Shown: in pieces, positions 1-6,700 of the stretch | Layout: each line of letters opens with the position of its first letter | How positions within the stretch are numbered: position 1 is the stretch's first letter | From: Propionibacteriaceae bacterium | GTDB lineage: Bacteria; Actinomycetota; Actinomycetes; Propionibacteriales; Propionibacteriaceae | Direction: 5' to 3' | NCBI GenBank assembly: GCA_031282235.1 | Contig: JAITED010000044.1 | Coordinates: 1-16,075, forward strand | Length of the DNA stretch: 16,075 nt | Made by a program: the position numbers and the translations under genes | The notes under the pieces: generated by a model | What the model was told of the DNA's origin: nothing | Seen by the model: the letters and a program-made list of their open reading frames with translations, nothing else | The model's database searches: none

Positions 1-57
1 CACCCGGCGTTGGCTGCAGAACTGGACGCTGGGGCGCAGCCCGTAACGGTAGGCTAA
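1..57 (+). CDS. hflX: C-terminal tail of probable GTPase HflX (partial)
   Basis: Frame 1 is open from the window edge to a TAA at 55-57 and encodes 18 residues that begin HPALAAELD. A tail of the type 'hxdLAAEL' just before the stop is familiar from actinobacterial HflX, a ribosome-associated GTPase, and hflX commonly lies directly upstream of a DinG-like helicase in this phylum. The call rests on that short motif and on the neighbour. No GTPase motif is inside the window, so the identity stays tentative. Confidence 0.5.
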   Translation, partial: HPALAAELDAGAQPVTVG

Positions 58-61
58 GCGT

Positions 62-178
62 ATGCCAACGCAACCCGTATCCGGTGGAGTGCAACTCATC
101 GAGAAATCACTGTGGGATGAGCGTGACAACGGTGTGGCGCGGTTGCGCATCTTGGCGTTGAAAAGCTTAGCAAGATGA
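62..178 (+). CDS. Possible 38-aa ORF coupled to the downstream helicase
   Basis: An ATG at 62 opens a 38-codon frame whose TGA (176-178) overlaps the helicase ATG (175-177) in a classic ATGA junction. It begins 4 nt after the hflX-like stop. The peptide has a mixed, fairly charged composition with no signal peptide or membrane segment, and I do not recognise it. The helicase start has no good Shine-Dalgarno sequence of its own, so this ORF could feed ribosomes to it by translational coupling. It could equally be a chance frame in a 117-nt gap; its own upstream GGTAGG is a weak ribosome-binding site. Confidence 0.25.
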   Translation: MPTQPVSGGVQLIEKSLWDERDNGVARLRILALKSLAR

Positions 179-2340
179 GCCGTTCCCGTATTATTGCGAA
201 GCCGTCTGATGAGCCGGTCTGCTTACAGGTGTTGGACGCTGCCGTGGCGGTCATCGGCGGTGAACCGCGCTCTGGGCAGCGCGAGATGGTGAGCGCCATC
301 GACGAGGTGTTGCGGGGCGGGGGGCACCTGTTGGTGCAGGCCGGTACTGGGACTGGTAAGTCGTTGGGGTATCTCGCTCCGGCGTTGGCGTGGGCGCAGG
401 AGACGGGGGAGCGGGTGCTGGTGGCCACGGCCACGTTGGCGCTGCAAACCCAGTTGGCTACCAAAGACATACCGGTGGCTTTGGATGCGGCGGAGCGAAT
501 CACTGGGATACGTCAAAACGCTGTGGTGGTGAAAGGGCGCTCCAACTACGCCTGTTTATTGAAAATACGCCAAGGTACGGTGTCGGACACTGAACAGGGG
601 GCGCTGCTGAGTGTTGCCGAACTGGCGAGCGCTGCGCGTTCCGTATCGGCCCACTCTGCTCGCCCCGTAAAATCCGCGCGTCCCGTAAACTCTGCGCGTA
701 TTACGCGTGCTGCCGCTGCGAAAGCTGAGACGCTGTTGGGCACCGAGGTGTTGATGCTGCGCGAATGGGCGGAGGAGCAGGCCGAGGTGGGCGGGCTGGG
801 GGATAGGGATGATGCCCCCTCCCACTCTCCGCGCGCGTGGGCACAGGTGTCGGTGGCGGCGCGGGAGTGCGTCGGGGCCGCCAAGTGTCCGTTCGGCGCT
901 GAGTGTTTTGTGGAGTATACCCGTGCGCGCGCCAGACAGGCCGACATTGTGGTGACCAACCATACGCTGCTAGCCATTGACGCGATTCAGGGCACCAAGA
1001 CGTTGCCGGAGTGTGGGGCTATCGTGATTGACGAAGCCCACGATTTAGCAGACCGGGTGACTGGAGCCGCCAGCGCAGAGTTGAGCCCGCAGCAGTTGGA
1101 GCGTGCGGTACGGCAGGTGGTTTCGCTCACCACCGACAACGAGTTGGCTGACGAGTTAGCGGATGTGGTGGCGTTGTTTGGCCGCGCGCTTGATTTAGCG
1201 CCGGTGAAACGAGTGGATGGGGGCGCGTTTACCCTAGTGGAATCGCTATCGCTCGTCGCGGCGGTGTTCAAGCGCGCCGAGAGCGCTGTGCAACCCAATC
1301 GGGGCGGAGGTGAGGACGACGAGGAGTTGTTGACCCGAAGCGTGGCCACCGCTGCTTGCGGCGACATCTGGCAGGTGGCGGAGCGGATGGCGGAACTGCG
1401 CGATGGCGATGTGGTGTGGGTGTCTGAGCGCCCCGTTTTTGGACGGCAGTTGGTGGTGGCGCCGCTTGACGTAGCGCAAGTGATGCAGGAAAAGGTGTTT
1501 GCCGATACGGTGAGCGTGCTCACGTCGGCCACCTTGAAAGTGGGTGGGGGTTTCGAGTCTTTGGCGCGGCAGTTGGGGTTTAGCGCCGCCACTACGGAGG
1601 CTGCCGCCGTAGCGGATGATACGCCCACGGGTCACGTATTCGGAGCGGCAACTGCTGGCGACGCCCTCAACTGGCGCGGTTTGGATGTGGGTTCACCGTT
1701 CGATTATCCGCAGCAAGGCATCTGCTACTTCGGAAAACATCTTGAACCGCCAAACCGTGACGGCATCGCTGCCGATGCGTTAGCCGAAATCGCGGAACTG
1801 TTGCGGGCCGTAGGAGGGCGCACCTTAGGGCTTTTCGCCTCTTTGCGTAACGCCGAAACTGCCGCTGATTACTGTCGCAATAACCTGCCAGATTTAACGG
1901 TGCTATGCCAAGGCGAAGCGCAGCTAGCGGAGTTGACTAGGCGTTTCATCGCCGAACCGCAAACTTCCCTGTTCGGAACGTTGTCGCTGTGGCAAGGGGT
2001 GGACGTGCCTGGGGCGACTTGCAGTTTAGTAATCATCGACAAAATACCTTTCCCGCGCCCCGACGACCCGCTGTTCCAAGCCCGGCAACGCTCGGTGAGT
2101 GAAGCTGGCGGCAACGGTTTCATGCAGGTAGCCGCCACCCATGCCGGTCTGCTGCTAGCCCAAGGCGCGGGCCGTCTCATCCGCCGCCCCACCGACCGCG
2201 GCGTAGTAGCAATCTTGGATCCGCGTATCGTAACCGCCCGCTACGGCTCTTTCCTGCGCGCCTCCCTCCCCCCCTTCTGGATGACCACCGACCTCTCCGA
2301 TGCCCTAGAAGCCCTCCGCCGCCTATCCGATGTCGCCTAG
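175..2340 (+). CDS. dinG: DinG/XPD-family ATP-dependent DNA helicase with Fe-S cluster
   Basis: A 721-aa superfamily 2 helicase, predicted to unwind DNA 5'-3' in genome maintenance. Walker A is AGTGTGKS at residues 56-63 and the DEAH box is at 286-289. Four cysteines between them (C127, C232, C238, C244) fit the 4Fe-4S cluster domain of XPD/DinG enzymes. The C-terminal RecA-like domain shows SLWQGVDVPG and the motif VI stretch QGAGRLIRR. Length is in the normal range for actinobacterial DinG-like proteins. The ATG at 175 overlaps a small upstream ORF (ATGA), and the hflX-like tail lies just before it, matching the usual actinobacterial order. Between C127 and C232 there is an unusual SAR/PV-rich near-repeat at residues 161-175, probably a loop insertion. 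No LexA box was seen upstream, so SOS control is not supported for this copy. Confidence 0.93.
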   Translation: MSRSRIIAKPSDEPVCLQVLDAAVAVIGGEPRSGQREMVSAIDEVLRGGGHLLVQAGTGTGKSLGYLAPALAWAQETGERVLVATATLALQTQLATKDIPVALDAAERITGIRQNAVVVKGRSNYACLLKIRQGTVSDTEQGALLSVAELASAARSVSAHSARPVKSARPVNSARITRAAAAKAETLLGTEVLMLREWAEEQAEVGGLGDRDDAPSHSPRAWAQVSVAARECVGAAKCPFGAECFVEYTRARARQADIVVTNHTLLAIDAIQGTKTLPECGAIVIDEAHDLADRVTGAASAELSPQQLERAVRQVVSLTTDNELADELADVVALFGRALDLAPVKRVDGGAFTLVESLSLVAAVFKRAESAVQPNRGGGEDDEELLTRSVATAACGDIWQVAERMAELRDGDVVWVSERPVFGRQLVVAPLDVAQVMQEKVFADTVSVLTSATLKVGGGFESLARQLGFSAATTEAAAVADDTPTGHVFGAATAGDALNWRGLDVGSPFDYPQQGICYFGKHLEPPNRDGIAADALAEIAELLRAVGGRTLGLFASLRNAETAADYCRNNLPDLTVLCQGEAQLAELTRRFIAEPQTSLFGTLSLWQGVDVPGATCSLVIIDKIPFPRPDDPLFQARQRSVSEAGGNGFMQVAATHAGLLLAQGAGRLIRRPTDRGVVAILDPRIVTARYGSFLRASLPPFWMTTDLSDALEALRRLSDVA

Positions 2341-2344
2341 CGTA

Positions 2345-2366
2345 GGTTGTGGTTGGGTTGTTGGGG
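2345..2366 (+). other. G/T-rich tract with four G-runs
   Basis: Directly after the helicase stop the sequence holds GG, GG, GGG and GGGG separated by 2-5-nt T-rich spacers. This pattern could fold into a two- or three-layer G-quadruplex on the plus strand. There is no classical hairpin terminator here. A role in 3' end formation is only a guess. Confidence 0.25.
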
Positions 2367-2398
2367 CATGGTTGGATTCGCATAACGTCATGTGCATT

Positions 2399-2407
2399 TG
2401 GTACACT
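2399..2407 (+). promoter_or_regulatory. Candidate extended -10 promoter of the first TA module
   Basis: TGG-TACACT reads as an extended -10 element (TGN plus TACACT, 4 of 6 to TATAAT) about 7 nt before a likely start of transcription near 2414. No good -35 is present, as is tolerated for extended -10 promoters. The same TACACT hexamer lies just before the second TA module at 15048-15053. The 5' leader would then be about 56 nt and would contain the 15-bp tandem repeat. Confidence 0.35.
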
Positions 2408-2423
2408 TAGTGCAGATAGAGGA

Positions 2424-2453
2424 TTTGTATAAGTTCTATTTGTATGAGTTCTA
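2424..2453 (+). repeat. 15-bp tandem direct repeat in the TA leader
   Basis: Two adjacent 15-bp copies, 2424-2438 and 2439-2453, differ at a single base (A/G at the eighth position). They end just before the Shine-Dalgarno sequence of the antitoxin gene. Two direct sites one and a half helical turns apart upstream of a DNA-binding antitoxin are a natural operator candidate. A slippage duplication is the alternative. Confidence 0.6.
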
Positions 2454-2469
2454 TAAGAAGGAGTTCACC

Positions 2470-2853
2470 GTGACAATAGTGCTAGAACGGGACACGCAAG
2501 CATTACACCGCGCCCTAGAAAACGATGCTGATGAGATTTCTGTGTCATTATCACGTCAGACTGCGGAACTGTTAGCCCAAGTGGTAGACGCGCAAGCTAA
2601 AGGGCAAGAAATTGTTATAACGCAGGGTATCCATGAGGTCACTACCTCTGATGCTGCAAAGATGTTGGGTATGTCTCGTCCTCAAGTCCGTAGACTTATA
2701 GACCAACAAAAGTTACCATTTCGGCTAGTCGGAACCCATCACCGTATTCCGGTAGCCGCAATCCGTGCTTTCTTAGACATTGAGTCGAAACGCCAACATG
2801 CAGCGATGGCAAAACTAGTGGCGTTGCAAAACGAGCTGGGATTAACCAACTAA
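2470..2853 (+). CDS. Excisionase-fold DNA-binding antitoxin of PIN TA module
   Basis: A 127-aa protein with a winged-helix/MerR-like excisionase DNA-binding domain at about residues 57-103, containing TTSDAAKMLGMSRPQVRRLI and then FRLVGTHHRIP. The N-terminal half is helical and may hold the dimer or toxin-binding surface. The start is GTG 2470, because AAGGAG (2458-2463) lies 6 nt upstream; a longer frame from GTG 2392 lacks a ribosome-binding site and would translate the leader repeats. The TAA overlaps the toxin ATG by one base (TAATG), so the two are translationally coupled. Excisionase-type DNA-binding genes placed before PIN genes are a known TA arrangement. It probably represses its own promoter and neutralises the downstream nuclease. 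The gene is visibly AT-richer than its neighbours, suggesting transfer. Confidence 0.82.
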   Translation: MTIVLERDTQALHRALENDADEISVSLSRQTAELLAQVVDAQAKGQEIVITQGIHEVTTSDAAKMLGMSRPQVRRLIDQQKLPFRLVGTHHRIPVAAIRAFLDIESKRQHAAMAKLVALQNELGLTN

Positions 2854-3446
2854 TGCCCGCCCCTCTAAACCCACAACCAATTCAGCAGGTAGTCCTCACC
2901 GACGCGAATGTGCTTTACTCGCGGGTTTTGCGTGATTATCTGTTATACGCTGCGGAGTATCGCATTATTGCACTTGCGTGGAGTCGTTCCATTATCGATG
3001 AAGTGTGCGAACATCTGATTGCAAACCTTCCAACTTTCACTACGGAATCAGCGAACAGACTTATTAGTGCGATGAATGAAACGTTTCCATTTGCTGAACG
3101 AAATCCGCAGCAAGAACACTTTGAGCGTATCGCTCAATTAAACCTGCCTGATGAGGACGACCGGCACGTTATAGCTGCGGCACTCGCAGCTGAAGCCGAT
3201 ATTGTTTGCACAGCCAACATCGCCGATTTCCCTCAGCAAATAACTAAAGAACTCGGTTTCGTTGTAATGACGCCGCAAGAGCTAATCTGCCAACTAATAA
3301 TGACCCACCCAGACACCATGCTGTTAGTGCATAAAACCGCAATCGCCAACCTACCCGGAGCCACGGACCAATCCACCTTAGAAGCCCTCCGCCGCGCCGG
3401 GGCACCCAAAGCCGCTATAGCAATAACACAACTAATAACTCCATAG
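2853..3446 (+). CDS. PIN-domain ribonuclease toxin (VapC-like, long form)
   Basis: A 197-aa PIN nuclease, expected to cleave RNA with divalent metal when free of its antitoxin. Acidic residues fit a PIN centre: D17 in LTDANVLYS, E50 in SIIDEVCEHL, the D100/D102/D103 cluster in LPDEDDRHVIAAA, and D125 after CTANIADFP. It is longer than ordinary VapC (about 130-145 aa), with an extra C-terminal part of about 50 residues rich in Ala, Leu and Pro. The ATG at 2853 overlaps the antitoxin stop. Codon use is AT-richer than in the flanking core genes. The PIN-toxin role is inferred from fold signature and pairing; the cleavage target cannot be read from the sequence. Confidence 0.8.
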   Translation: MPAPLNPQPIQQVVLTDANVLYSRVLRDYLLYAAEYRIIALAWSRSIIDEVCEHLIANLPTFTTESANRLISAMNETFPFAERNPQQEHFERIAQLNLPDEDDRHVIAAALAAEADIVCTANIADFPQQITKELGFVVMTPQELICQLIMTHPDTMLLVHKTAIANLPGATDQSTLEALRRAGAPKAAIAITQLITP

Positions 3447-3479
3447 CCGCTACTGCACCCCCCCGTGATTCCTGACGGC

Positions 3480-3493
3480 GTGCTACGCAGCAC
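3480..3493 (+). terminator. Short hairpin after the PIN toxin gene
   Basis: GTGCT-ACGC-AGCAC forms a 5-bp stem with a 4-nt loop, 34 nt after the toxin stop. No U-run follows, so intrinsic termination is uncertain. An alternative overlapping fold GCGT-GCT-ACGC shares the same bases. Confidence 0.3.
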
Positions 3494-3536
3494 TGAGCGC
3501 ATTTAGCATAAGCATAAGATACTGAGTGCATTTGCT
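3492..3536 (+). repeat. Near-identical direct repeats in the TA-exporter gap
   Basis: ACTGAGCGCATTTAGC (3492-3507) recurs as ACTGAGTGCATTTGC (3521-3535), 29 bp apart start to start. A small AGCATA tandem lies between them. GTGCATTTG in the second copy (3526-3534) also occurs upstream of the module at 2392-2400. The rest of the gap between 3447 and 3651 shows no gene that I can support. The repeats may be operator half-sites for the exporter or relics of insertion. Confidence 0.5.
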
Positions 3537-3684
3537 AGTTCATCGATTGCCCCCTTTGGTTACTCCAGTTCTGTTATTCGCGAACGCCTAGGTCACAGCG
3601 ACGACACAGGGGTTTTCAAGTTTTTCCAATTGTTGGCGGCTTAGCGTAGCAGTGTCCAAATCGGATGTTGATACGGGGGGAAAG

Positions 3685-5421
3685 TTGTTTAAGAGCATGG
3701 TGAAAAGGGCCTGGCTTAGCACCACCAGGAAATTCGGACTGACACTGACTTTAGTGATGTTTTTGTTCGTGATGGCGAACTTGATGTTGGCGACCATAGC
3801 CATCGAGAACTCGGTCAACGTCAGTATGGCGGCGGCTAAAGAGAAGCTGGGTGGGGTGGTGTATTTGACGGTTGATGCGGATAGCTTGCAAGAACAGTTG
3901 GCGGCCCAGCGGGAGAATCGTAGCGGCGAAACTGACGCTACCAGCGAAGATACCGCCGCTGCCGAAACCGAAACAGACAGCACTGAAACCGACGCGGATG
4001 CTGAAACTGCTGAAACCGCTGCCGCACCGACGTTCACAATTCCGGAAGCGTTGGCGCAGGCTATCGGTGAGTCTGAATATCTGAGCGGGGCTACGTATAG
4101 CATCACGGCTACTGCGAACGCTGCTAGCTACACTCCGGTGGATACGGTGCAGAACCAGCGGGAACGCGAGATGCAGGAGCAGTTTGCGAACATGCGCGAA
4201 CAGGTCGAGGGCGTGGAGGAGCAGTTCAATCAGGCGCGTGACCAGTTCAATGCGCAACAGCGGCAGCAGCAGCAACAACAACAAGCCGGTGCCCCCGGCG
4301 GGGGACAAGGTGGCTTCGGGCTCGGGGGCGGCGGCGCTGGTGGTGCCCGTTTCAACTTTGATTTAGATTTTGACATCTCCGACCCCACTTTGAGCGGTGG
4401 CGACACCACCTTGCAGGGCATTGATGATTTCAACTTCGTCAGCGAGGTGGAAGCGGGCACAGTCAACTTGGCGAGCGGCGAGGTGTACACCGCCACGACA
4501 ACGAATGCGGCCATCGTTTCGCAAGCGCTGCTGGACGACAACTCACTACAGTTGGGTGACACTATCACCTTAAAGACGCTGAGCGACGAAACGGAGATTA
4601 CGCTGAGCATAGTTGGCAGCTATAAGTCGTCCAGTGTGGACGAAAGCGGTGCGGATACGTTCAACAACAACACCATCTATGTCAACGTGGCCACCGCCAA
4701 AACTTTTATGACCGCCGCCCAGATTGAGGCGTTGACGGTGAGCAACGCGAAGTACTATCTCACCAAAGCTGAAGATAAAGATGCCTTTCTGACTTGGGCG
4801 AATGATAATTACGCCGCGCAGTTGAGCGGTCTAAAACTCGACATTGACGATTCCTCGTATCAAACTATGGTTGGCCCGATAGAAAAGGTGGGCAGCTTCG
4901 CACAGGTGATGATGTGGGTTGTTATCGCCGCATCGGCACTGATTATCACGCTGATTGTGGTCATCAACGTCAAAGAGCGCCGCTATGAGATGGGGGTGTT
5001 GCTGTCGCTGGGGGCGAAACGCGCCAGCATCGTAGGGCAAATCTGTTGCGAGCTAGTGATTGCTGGGACTATCGGTTTTCTGCTGTCGTTGGGCACTAGC
5101 CAACTGGTAGCGAATCAGGTGGGGGAGTCGTTGCTGGCCGGGCAGGTGGCGCAGGCGGAAACCACCACCACTACGGACGTCTCCACCGGTTTCACTTCAC
5201 CGATGGGTAACGGTGCTTTTCCCCAAACGACACGCTTCGGGCAGCAAACTGCGGTAGTTACTGATGCGAAACCCATCACTGAAATCGACGTTTCAGCGGG
5301 TACGCGGGAGTATCTGATGTTGTTCGGTCTGGGCTACGGGGTGCTGCTGGCGAGCCTAATCCTGCCCACGGTGAACATACTGCGGTATCAACCAAAGACC
5401 ATTCTGACCGGCAAAGAGTAA
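3685..5421 (+). CDS. FtsX/MacB-type ABC transporter permease
   Basis: A membrane subunit of an ABC exporter, 578 aa from TTG 3685. One N-terminal membrane segment (about 18-40) is followed by a large external domain. A C-terminal FtsX domain carries three further segments (about 409-429, 450-477, 543-565) and the cytoplasmic NVKERRYEMGVLLSLGAKR loop typical of MacB-like permeases. TTG 3685 is preferred because GGGGGG lies 4 nt upstream and the protein then begins near the usual KRAWLS-type N-terminus. GTG 3652 (no ribosome-binding site) and ATG 3697 are in-frame alternatives. The external domain has two odd stretches: an acidic Thr/Glu/Ala segment (about 85-113) and a charged helix that runs into a glutamine tract (about 191-201) and then a glycine-rich segment. 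It is followed by its ATPase 17 nt downstream. The substrate is unknown; peptide or lipid export or extraction is the family expectation. Confidence 0.85.
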   Translation: MFKSMVKRAWLSTTRKFGLTLTLVMFLFVMANLMLATIAIENSVNVSMAAAKEKLGGVVYLTVDADSLQEQLAAQRENRSGETDATSEDTAAAETETDSTETDADAETAETAAAPTFTIPEALAQAIGESEYLSGATYSITATANAASYTPVDTVQNQREREMQEQFANMREQVEGVEEQFNQARDQFNAQQRQQQQQQQAGAPGGGQGGFGLGGGGAGGARFNFDLDFDISDPTLSGGDTTLQGIDDFNFVSEVEAGTVNLASGEVYTATTTNAAIVSQALLDDNSLQLGDTITLKTLSDETEITLSIVGSYKSSSVDESGADTFNNNTIYVNVATAKTFMTAAQIEALTVSNAKYYLTKAEDKDAFLTWANDNYAAQLSGLKLDIDDSSYQTMVGPIEKVGSFAQVMMWVVIAASALIITLIVVINVKERRYEMGVLLSLGAKRASIVGQICCELVIAGTIGFLLSLGTSQLVANQVGESLLAGQVAQAETTTTTDVSTGFTSPMGNGAFPQTTRFGQQTAVVTDAKPITEIDVSAGTREYLMLFGLGYGVLLASLILPTVNILRYQPKTILTGKE

Positions 5422-5438
5422 GGGGAGTAGGGATAAAA

Positions 5439-6119
5439 ATGAATACGTTACAAGTCATAGACTTAGTTCACACCTACAACGACAATCGCAGTGCTGTGCA
5501 AGTGCTAAAAGGCGTAAACGCTGAGTTTGAGCCGGGGAAAATCTACGCCATAGTTGGCGAGAGCGGCTCGGGCAAAACCACCCTAATCTCGCTCATCTCG
5601 GCGCTGGATAGGGTACAACAAGGGGATATTCGATACGGCGACAAGTCCATCAAAGAGATTGGCGAAACCACTTTTCGCCTGAAATACGTCAACATCGTGT
5701 TTCAGGCGTTCAACCTCATCAAATACATGAGCGCCCGCGAAAATGTGGAGGTAACCCTAGATTTCTCCGGCTACGGCAAGGATGGCAAAGCGCGCGCCTA
5801 CGAACTGTTGGAACACGTAGGTATAGCGCGCGAAGCGGCGAATCGCCTTGTGCAGCGCCTATCCGGCGGTGAGCAGCAGCGGGTAGCAATCGCGCGGGCG
5901 ATGGCCGGGAACGTCCCTATCGTGGTGGCGGATGAACCCACCGGCAACCTAGACGAGGACACCACCGAAAAAGTGCTCCAGCTTTTCCGCGAGCTAGCCG
6001 ACGCCGGGAAAATCGTCATCATCGTAACCCACTCCCGAAAAGTAGCGAAAGAAGCAAACGCCACCCTCCTAAGAATGAAAAACGGCCTACTTCTAGCCGC
6101 TGCCGATGATAAGCACTGA
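5439..6119 (+). CDS. MacB/LolD-type ABC transporter ATP-binding protein
   Basis: A 226-aa ATPase that drives the permease encoded just upstream. The canonical motifs are all intact: Walker A GESGSGKTT (40-48), Q-loop glutamine Q89 in VFQAFNLI, signature LSGGEQQR (141-148), Walker B IVVADEPT ending at T168, D-loop GNLDED, and the switch histidine H198 in VTHSR. Length is normal for the stand-alone ATPases of this family. The ATG at 5439 follows the permease stop by 17 nt, with purine-rich AGGGGAG and AGGGA upstream, so the two form an operon. A strong terminator follows the stop codon. Confidence 0.93.
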   Translation: MNTLQVIDLVHTYNDNRSAVQVLKGVNAEFEPGKIYAIVGESGSGKTTLISLISALDRVQQGDIRYGDKSIKEIGETTFRLKYVNIVFQAFNLIKYMSARENVEVTLDFSGYGKDGKARAYELLEHVGIAREAANRLVQRLSGGEQQRVAIARAMAGNVPIVVADEPTGNLDEDTTEKVLQLFRELADAGKIVIIVTHSRKVAKEANATLLRMKNGLLLAAADDKH

Positions 6120-6122
6120 CGC

Positions 6123-6142
6123 AAAACTGCGGCGCAGTTTTT
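6123..6142 (+). terminator. Intrinsic terminator of the ABC exporter operon (bidirectional)
   Basis: AAAACTGC-GGC-GCAGTTTT is a perfect 8-bp stem with a 3-nt loop and T-tracts on both strands. It starts 3 nt after the ATPase stop. It also lies just past the end of the convergent small gene on the minus strand, so it can serve both transcripts. Confidence 0.8.
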
Positions 6143-6144
6143 AG

Positions 6145-6333
6145 TTACTGCGCTGTCTCGGTGATAGCGGGTTTGTTTTTGCGTGACTCTTGCCATTTGA
6201 GAATGTTTCCGGCGATAAGCGCTAGAGCTAAAATCACGGAGATTACAGCCCTGAGGCCGCCGACCATAAAGATGTTCACAACGATAACTGCTGAGCATAA
6301 GACCACGACTATTACGAGACGAAAGGTGTCCAT
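6145..6333 (-). CDS. Small two-helix membrane protein, unknown function
   Basis: A 62-aa hydrophobic protein with two predicted membrane segments (about 4-24 and 27-45) and a short charged, polar tail starting KWQESRKNK. It is supported as a real gene by AAGAGGGA 7 nt upstream of its ATG, a promoter-like pair further upstream, and a terminator 3 nt after its stop. It is the third gene in the same direction as lexA and the DUF167 gene. I see no terminator in the 74-nt gap, so SOS read-through is possible. I do not recognise the family. The ends and topology suggest an inner-membrane protein with a cytoplasmic basic tail, which is inference from hydrophobicity only. Confidence 0.6.
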   Translation of the reverse strand: MDTFRLVIVVVLCSAVIVVNIFMVGGLRAVISVILALALIAGNILKWQESRKNKPAITETAQ

Positions 6334-6373
6334 AGCTTATTCCCTCTTAAGTTTCGGTTCCGTTGTGTATGAC

Positions 6374-6402
6374 ATTGTAGTGGGCAGTTTGGGTTAGCTC
6401 AA
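6374..6402 (-). promoter_or_regulatory. Candidate promoter of the small membrane protein gene
   Basis: On the minus strand TTGAGC (6402-6397) and TACAAT (6379-6374) are separated by exactly 17 nt. They match the -35 box at 4 of 6 positions and the -10 box at 5 of 6. Transcription would start near 6367, leaving a leader of about 34 nt before the ATG at 6333. Confidence 0.5.
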
Positions 6403-6407
6403 TAGCG

Positions 6408-6698
6408 CTACTGTGATGCGGCAAGGGGGGATAGCAGTTTTGCTATTTCGGGGGCGCAAGAGTCGGGGAGTTCTAGGGTTTTGGTGCGCGTGGTGTGACC
6501 GGAGCGGATTACGATGTCGGAACTGCGGAGTTTTAAGGCTTTGGCCAGCAGTTTTATTACGGCGGTGTTGGCTTTGCCGTCCACGGCGGGGGCGGTGGTG
6601 GCTACCACTAGCGCGGGGGTTGGGGTGTCGGGGAGGGGGTAGGCTCCACCCACCTGATTGCGGGAACTGCCAGGTTTCACGCGGATAGTGAGTTTCAT
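6408..6698 (-). CDS. DUF167 / YggU-family protein
   Basis: A 96-aa protein with the family hallmarks in order: KLTIRVKPGSSRN at the start, APAVDGKANTAVIKLLAKAL in the middle, then VIRSGHTTRTKTLEL. Length is normal for this small family, whose function is not established. The start is ATG at 6698, only 2 nt after the lexA stop; a longer frame upstream merely runs antisense-free through the lexA 3' end and has no family similarity. The 2-nt gap makes it a coupled second gene of the lexA operon, hence likely raised during DNA damage. Confidence 0.82.
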   Translation of the reverse strand: MKLTIRVKPGSSRNQVGGAYPLPDTPTPALVVATTAPAVDGKANTAVIKLLAKALKLRSSDIVIRSGHTTRTKTLELPDSCAPEIAKLLSPLAASQ

Positions 6699-6700
6699 GG

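Noticed and set aside
2392..2469. Longer start (GTG 2392) for the excisionase-fold antitoxin
   Set aside because: It would translate the promoter-like sequence and the tandem repeat; the GTG at 2470 has a correctly placed AAGGAG.
3588..4106. 172-aa Ser/Val/Ala-rich minus-strand frame
   Set aside because: Its composition is the mirror of the acidic Thr/Glu/Ala stretch of the permease on the plus strand; no start signals.
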